Assembly: GCA_028865845.1 (NCBI GenBank)
Contig: JAGWJK010000045.1
Coordinates: 1 to 11,894, forward strand
Length of the DNA stretch: 11,894 bases
Reading direction: 5' to 3'
Source of the DNA: Rhizobiaceae bacterium
GTDB lineage: Bacteria; Pseudomonadota; Alphaproteobacteria; Rhizobiales; Rhizobiaceae
The translations under genes and the position numbers were made by a program. Numbering within the stretch: position 1 is the first letter of the stretch; every line of letters starts with the position of its first letter. This document shows positions 8,682 to 11,894 of this stretch, piece after piece. The notes under the pieces were generated by a model that was not told the origin of the DNA, did no database searches, and saw only the letters and a list, made by a program, of their open reading frames with translations.

Positions 8682-10109
8682 TCAGCTTCTGCCGAATTCG
8701 TCGACCAGGCGAATGATGTCGTCTTCGCCGAGATAGGAGCCGGTCTGTACCTCGATCAGCTCCAGCAGGATCTTGCCCGGGTTGGAGAGGCGATGCACTT
8801 CGCCGAGCGGAATGTAGATCGACTCGTTCTCGCGCAGCATCTGGACGTTTTCGCCGACGGTGACCTCGGCGGTGCCCTTGACGACGATCCAGTGTTCCGA
8901 GCGGTGGTGATGTTTCTGCAGGGACAGCTTCTTGCCTGGCAGCACGAAGATGCGCTTCACCTGGAAACGTTCGCCGTTCAGCACCGAGGTATAGCCGCCC
9001 CAGGGGCGGTAGGAGGTCGGGTGCGTCTCGGTCAACTTGGCGGTCGCCTTCTGGCCGGCGAGCAGCTTGACGAGCTTGCCGACTTCCTGGCTGTCCTTGA
9101 GCTGGCCGACATAGACGGCATCTTCGCTGGCAATGACCGCGATGTCCTCGAGGCCCTGCACGGCGAGGTGAACGCCATGGGTCATGACGAGCGAATTCTT
9201 CGTATTGACCAGCGTCGTGTCGCCGGCCGAGACGTTGCCGTTTTCGTCGCGCTTGCCGACCTTCCAGACCGAATCCCAGCTGCCGAGGTCCGACCAGGTG
9301 AACGGCGAGGGGACGACGGCCGCATTCGCGGTCTTTTCCATCAGCGCGTAGTCGATGGAGATATCCGGGCTCTTGGTGAAGGCTTCGGCGTCGAGGCGGG
9401 TGAAGTCGAGGTCGCGGGTCGCCTTGTGCACCGCCTTGCTCGCGGCCTTTTCGACCTCGGGCGCATATTCCTTCATTTCGGAAAGAAGCTGGGCGGCAGA
9501 GAACATGAACATGCCGGAATTCCAATAGAACCCGCCGCTTGCGATCATCGCCTCTGCCTTTTCGAGGACCGGCTTTTCGACGAAGCGCTTGACGACATGG
9601 GCACCGGTCGAAAGGGCCTTGCCGCTTTCGATGTAGCCGTAGCCGGTCGCCGGTTCCGTCGGGGTGATGCCGAAGGTGACGAGCTTGCCGTCGAGCGCGG
9701 TGTCGCGGGCGGTGCGGACGCAGTCGTAATAGGTCTTGGTCGCGTCGATCTCGTAATCCGAGCCGAGGACGTGCATCGTCGCGTCCTTGCCGAAGAGTTC
9801 GGTGACGAGGGTTGCGGCGGCAACGACGGCTGCAGCGGTGTTGCGGGCAACCGGCTCCAGGAGCACGGCGGCGAGCTTGAGGTCGAGTTCCCGTGCCTGT
9901 TCGGCGACGAGGAACCGGAACTCGTCGTTGGTCAGCACGATCGGGGCTTCATAGAGATCCGGATCGGAAACGCGAGACAGCGTGTTCTGGAAAAGGGTCC
10001 TGTCGCCGATGAACTGGATGAACTGTTTCGGTGCGGTGGCGCGCGACAGCGGCCAAAGCCGCGTACCCTTGCCTCCGGCCATGATCACCGGGACGATTTT
10101 GGCTGCCAT
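8682..10109 (-). CDS. manC: Mannose-1-phosphate guanylyltransferase / mannose-6-phosphate isomerase
   Basis: This 475-residue bifunctional enzyme makes GDP-mannose for surface polysaccharides and lipopolysaccharide. The N-terminal nucleotidyltransferase begins VPVIMAGGKGTRLWPLSR (the GGxGxRLWPLSR pyrophosphorylase signature), and the second hallmark RFVEKP follows near residue 170. The C-terminal cupin, a type II phosphomannose isomerase, starts at RPWGGYTSV (about 368) and contains the metal-binding HHHRSEHW (about 400-407). The length is normal for the family. The ATG at 10109 has a strong Shine-Dalgarno sequence, AGGAGAGGG, about 8 nt away, and the GGxGxR motif begins a few residues later; the longer in-frame extension to 10262 lacks family similarity. 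It appears to be transcribed alone, between a hairpin upstream and a terminator downstream. No manB or polysaccharide cluster is adjacent in the window. Rhizobial relatives are sometimes called noeJ. Confidence 0.95.
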   Translation of the reverse strand: MAAKIVPVIMAGGKGTRLWPLSRATAPKQFIQFIGDRTLFQNTLSRVSDPDLYEAPIVLTNDEFRFLVAEQARELDLKLAAVLLEPVARNTAAAVVAAATLVTELFGKDATMHVLGSDYEIDATKTYYDCVRTARDTALDGKLVTFGITPTEPATGYGYIESGKALSTGAHVVKRFVEKPVLEKAEAMIASGGFYWNSGMFMFSAAQLLSEMKEYAPEVEKAASKAVHKATRDLDFTRLDAEAFTKSPDISIDYALMEKTANAAVVPSPFTWSDLGSWDSVWKVGKRDENGNVSAGDTTLVNTKNSLVMTHGVHLAVQGLEDIAVIASEDAVYVGQLKDSQEVGKLVKLLAGQKATAKLTETHPTSYRPWGGYTSVLNGERFQVKRIFVLPGKKLSLQKHHHRSEHWIVVKGTAEVTVGENVQMLRENESIYIPLGEVHRLSNPGKILLELIEVQTGSYLGEDDIIRLVDEFGRS

Positions 10110-10143
10110 GCTTTGATCCCTCTCCTGGACTGAATTCTGCTCG

Positions 10144-10149
10144 ATTATA
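10144..10149 (-). promoter_or_regulatory. Candidate -10 element of manC
   Basis: A perfect TATAAT on the minus strand lies 34 nt upstream of the manC ATG. The spacer before it is AT-rich (CCAAA), but no good -35 is found 16-18 nt upstream, so an activator or a different sigma preference is possible. Predicted transcription would begin near 10137. Confidence 0.45.
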
Positions 10150-10226
10150 TTTGGCGGCATCTGCAACGCATGCGATTGCCGTGTGGGCTGTTGAAGCAAC
10201 TGGCCTTGGCCATTGCAATATTTCTG

Positions 10227-10252
10227 CGGAAAATTCCATAGAGAATTTTCCG
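10227..10252. promoter_or_regulatory. Perfect 10-bp inverted repeat, possible operator upstream of manC
   Basis: CGGAAAATTC (10227-10236) and GAATTTTCCG (10243-10252) are exact inverted copies with a 6-nt spacer and a 16-bp centre-to-centre distance. It lies about 118-143 bp upstream of the manC ATG. Neither strand has a T run after it, so a terminator is unlikely. The spacing suits a dimeric regulator, but no cognate protein is identified. Confidence 0.4.
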
Positions 10253-10359
10253 TTTGGTTCATACGCGTTTGATTCTAGCGCTCCTCATGGGCGGGAGAAA
10301 GCCATGATTCTGTTCAGGCAGCGGCGCCGTCTTGCGGGATTTTCCGATCGAAAGGCGTA

Positions 10360-10389
10360 GCCGCCGCCGCGCGATGCGACGGCGGCGGC
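10360..10389 (-). terminator. GC-rich hairpin after the DUF475 gene
   Basis: There is a perfect 10-bp stem of GCC repeats (10360-10369 with 10380-10389). It has a 10-nt loop that can itself pair (CGC with GCG). It begins 17 nt after the stop at 10406. On the minus strand only CTACGCCTTTC follows, so the U tract is poor; it may act as a weak or factor-assisted terminator or protect the 3' end. Confidence 0.55.
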
Positions 10390-10405
10390 AAGGGAATACC
10401 CCCGG

Positions 10406-11506
10406 TTAAGCCTGGGCGCGATCGCGCGGCTTTTCGGCCACGGGATGGTGGCTGACGCCGTTGCGCTTGTTGTAGCGGATCGACGACCAGAGCGAGATGC
10501 CGATCAGCGTCGCGCCGCCGAGGCCGGTAATGACCTCCGGAATATGCACCAGCGTCTGTGCGTACATGATGATCGACAGGATGAGGATGGCGTAGAAAGC
10601 GCCATGCTCGAGATAGCGGTAATGGGCGAGCGTGCCTTTTTCCACCAGCATCACTGTCATCGAGCGCACGTACATCGCGCCGATACCGAGGCCGATCGCA
10701 ATGATGAAGAGGTTCTGCGTCAGCGCGAAGGCGCCGATGACGCCATCAAAGGAAAAGCTGGCGTCGAGTATTTCCAGATAGAGGAAGGCGCCGAAACCAC
10801 CTTTGGCCGCAGCGCTCATGGCTTTCTGCGAGGCGTCGAGAAAGCCGCTCAGCACTTCCACCAGCAGGAAGGTCAGAAGGCCGTAGACGGCGGCATAGAG
10901 GAAGGTCGTCGCATCGTCACCGCCAAGGAGAGACGAGAAGATCAGCACGAGGATGAGGACGAACGCGATCTCGATCCCCTTGATCGTGGCGAAATGGGCC
11001 ATCGCCTTCTCAAGGCTGACGATCCAATGCACCTCCTTCTCGCGATTGAAGAAATAGGTGAGGCCGACCATCATCAGGAAGGTTCCGCCGAACGCGGCGA
11101 TCGGGAGATGCGCGTCATGCATGATCTGCGCATATTGCTCCGGTTCGGCTGCTGCGAGCTTCAACGCTTCCCAGGGGCCGATATGCGCGGCGATGGCGAC
11201 GATCGCCAGCGGAAATACGATTCGCATGCCGAAGACGGCGACCACGATGCCCCAGGTCAGGAAGCGATGTTGCCAGACTGGCGTCATCTCCTTGAGCTTG
11301 TTGGCGTTGACGATGGCGTTATCGAAGGAAAGCGAAATTTCCAGCACGGCAAGCACCGTGCAGATGAAAAACGCCGTTGCCATGCCGCCGAGAGTGCCGG
11401 TCATGTTCCAGCCGAGTAGGCCGCCGAGGATGAGGCCGGCGATGGTGACGATGAAGGCCCAGACGAAATAGCCGAGCGCTGATCTGTGGGAGGCAGGAGG
11501 CGTCAT
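10406..11506 (-). CDS. DUF475 family integral membrane protein (TerC-related)
   Basis: This 366-residue protein has about nine hydrophobic segments and belongs to the DUF475 family, which is related to TerC/Alx-type transporters. Two related acidic membrane motifs are visible: EISLSFDNAIVNANK at residues 56-70 and EILDASFSFDGVIGAF at 245-260. They look like the paired 'E...S.D' motifs of the two TerC half-repeats. The C-terminal 25 residues are charged and probably cytoplasmic. The family is linked to metal or tellurite stress and TerC relatives to manganese export, but transport by this protein is only inferred. The ATG at 11506 has GGAGG 7 nt upstream. An in-frame start at 11554 is less likely. 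The gene is preceded by a long structured leader and its own promoter and appears monocistronic, ending before a GC-rich hairpin. Confidence 0.9.
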   Translation of the reverse strand: MTPPASHRSALGYFVWAFIVTIAGLILGGLLGWNMTGTLGGMATAFFICTVLAVLEISLSFDNAIVNANKLKEMTPVWQHRFLTWGIVVAVFGMRIVFPLAIVAIAAHIGPWEALKLAAAEPEQYAQIMHDAHLPIAAFGGTFLMMVGLTYFFNREKEVHWIVSLEKAMAHFATIKGIEIAFVLILVLIFSSLLGGDDATTFLYAAVYGLLTFLLVEVLSGFLDASQKAMSAAAKGGFGAFLYLEILDASFSFDGVIGAFALTQNLFIIAIGLGIGAMYVRSMTVMLVEKGTLAHYRYLEHGAFYAILILSIIMYAQTLVHIPEVITGLGGATLIGISLWSSIRYNKRNGVSHHPVAEKPRDRAQA

Positions 11507-11604
11507 CGACGTGCCTCCACGAAGAAGAATGGGGAATTTCCGAAAACAGGGCACAACCCCACGCCGAAGACGGCATGCGGGCGAGGCATGGTCGAGCTAG
11601 TCAT
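11503..11604 (-). CDS. Possible 33-codon upstream ORF overlapping the DUF475 start
   Basis: An ATG at 11604 opens a 33-residue frame (MTSSTMPRPHAVFG..., ending FFFVEARR). Its TGA overlaps the DUF475 ATG as ATGA, the usual arrangement for translational coupling. It has no good Shine-Dalgarno sequence and no recognised family, and the DUF475 Shine-Dalgarno lies inside it. It may be fortuitous. Confidence 0.2.
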   Translation of the reverse strand: MTSSTMPRPHAVFGVGLCPVFGNSPFFFVEARR

Positions 11605-11735
11605 TGAAAGAAGTCCGCCGGCTCATCTGCAGGCGGTACCGACATCGCGAGAGCGCCGTTAAAACTCTCGCCAGAGGGGCCCGGCACCAAAGTTCTGTCC
11701 GCAACCGATGTCAGGAGGCGCGGAAACACCACCAT
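11507..11735 (-). ncRNA. Putative structured 5' leader of the DUF475 gene
   Basis: From the predicted promoter, the leader would be about 220 nt. In minus-strand RNA, CC(T)GACATCG (11715-11706) pairs with CGATGTCGG (11647-11639), a 9-bp helix with one bulge. It encloses a perfect 7-bp hairpin, GCGAGAG/CTCTCGC (11671-11665 with 11653-11647), with an 11-nt loop. Next come a 5-bp hairpin (CCGCC/GGCGG, 11636-11632 with 11619-11615) followed by ACTTCTTTC, and a hairpin spanning 11580-11557 with one mismatch. I could not match it to yybP-ykoY (no GGGGAGTAG or GCAAGACC blocks) or another class I know. It may be a cis-regulatory RNA, possibly metal-responsive given the downstream gene, but that is inference. 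Confidence 0.45.
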
Positions 11736-11763
11736 TAGTTAGTGAAGTTGCAGCGCGCGTCAA
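11736..11763 (-). promoter_or_regulatory. Sigma70-like promoter of the DUF475 gene
   Basis: TTGACG (11763-11758, within CTTGACG) is followed after 16 nt by TAACTA (11741-11736); shifting by one gives a 17-nt spacer with AACTAA. This matches the CTTGAC -35 preferred in rhizobia. Transcription would begin near 11728, just before the structured leader. Confidence 0.6.
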
Positions 11764-11894
11764 GTGGCTACACGCCGGTTGAGGCACCTTCCGCTAGGGG
11801 AGAATTTCCGGAACCAAAGGGCACAAGGCGACGTTTGGCTCTTTAAGCGGGCAAGGGAATGTCCGTTGCAGGGCAGATTCTGCTGCCAGGCATA
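11764..11894. other. Right-edge region with no recognised gene
   Basis: I see no gene, RNA or terminator that I can name. On the minus strand a frame is open from the window edge to a TGA at about 11760, so the 3' end of a neighbouring gene cannot be fully excluded, but its translation resembles nothing I recognise. Confidence 0.3.

Noticed and set aside
8667..10133. Plus-strand open frame of 488 codons opposite manC
   Set aside because: It is the antisense shadow of manC, whose motifs are unmistakable; the plus-strand translation has no known motif.
10304..10360. Plus-strand mini-ORF (MILFRQRRRLAGF...) with a GGGAGAAA sequence before it
   Set aside because: It has only 18 codons, no promoter seen, and overlaps the hairpin after the DUF475 gene; chance is the simpler explanation.
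10445..11419. Plus-strand open frame of 324 codons opposite the DUF475 gene
   Set aside because: The protein would be almost all His, Glu, Asp, Arg and Gly, the mirror of membrane-protein codons; no domain is visible.
11588..11662. Plus-strand 24-codon ORF in the DUF475 leader
   Set aside because: It has no Shine-Dalgarno or promoter, and the pairing in this region is better explained as leader RNA structure.
11507..11735. Known manganese riboswitch (yybP-ykoY) upstream of the DUF475 gene
   Set aside because: Considered because of the TerC-like product, but the conserved GGGGAGTAG and GCAAGACC segments are missing on the transcribed strand.
11531..11810. Two copies of a GGGG(AG)AATTTCCG sequence (11531-11542 and 11797-11810)
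   Set aside because: They are short, imperfect and irregularly placed, one inside the transcribed leader and one upstream of the promoter; too weak to call an operator pair.

Overview
The window looks like chromosomal DNA from an alphaproteobacterium of the Rhizobium group. The GC content is high, every recognisable gene lies on the minus strand, and the gene content fits rhizobia: the start of a glycogen phosphorylase gene, a TadG-like von Willebrand factor A protein, a transglutaminase/ATP-grasp cluster, a bifunctional GDP-mannose pyrophosphorylase, and a DUF475/TerC-like membrane protein. The genus is inferred from protein character only; no 16S or other marker is present.

Reading in the direction of transcription (right to left): 11894-11507 is a gene-free leader with a good sigma70-like promoter and several paired segments, lying before a DUF475 membrane protein (11506-10406). 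A GC-rich hairpin follows that gene. The next spacer carries a perfect 10-bp inverted repeat and a TATAAT element before manC (10109-8682), which ends at a classic intrinsic terminator. The centre of the window (8503-1863) is a tight three-gene operon: a 1106-residue transglutaminase fused to DUF2126 (putative amidoligase), an 805-residue fusion of a circularly permuted ATP-grasp to an alpha-E domain, and a second transglutaminase of 294 residues. The gaps are 13 and 4 nt. After a 128-nt spacer comes a TadG-like VWA gene (1734-490) with a strong terminator. The window ends inside the N-terminal region of glgP (from 193).

The transglutaminase operon is the most interesting system here. It pairs two cysteine transglutaminase-like enzymes, both with intact Cys-His-Asp triads, with two putative ATP-dependent ligase modules and an alpha-helical partner. 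Comparative genomics has linked this combination to synthesis or processing of an unknown peptide or amide conjugate, and its substrate remains unresolved. The second most interesting element is the roughly 220-nt leader of the DUF475 gene. It can form a long-range helix enclosing a 7-bp hairpin and may be a cis-regulatory RNA; I could not match it to a riboswitch class I know.

Long open frames on the plus strand opposite these genes are codon-bias shadows. No tRNA, rRNA, CRISPR array, insertion sequence or prophage gene was seen.
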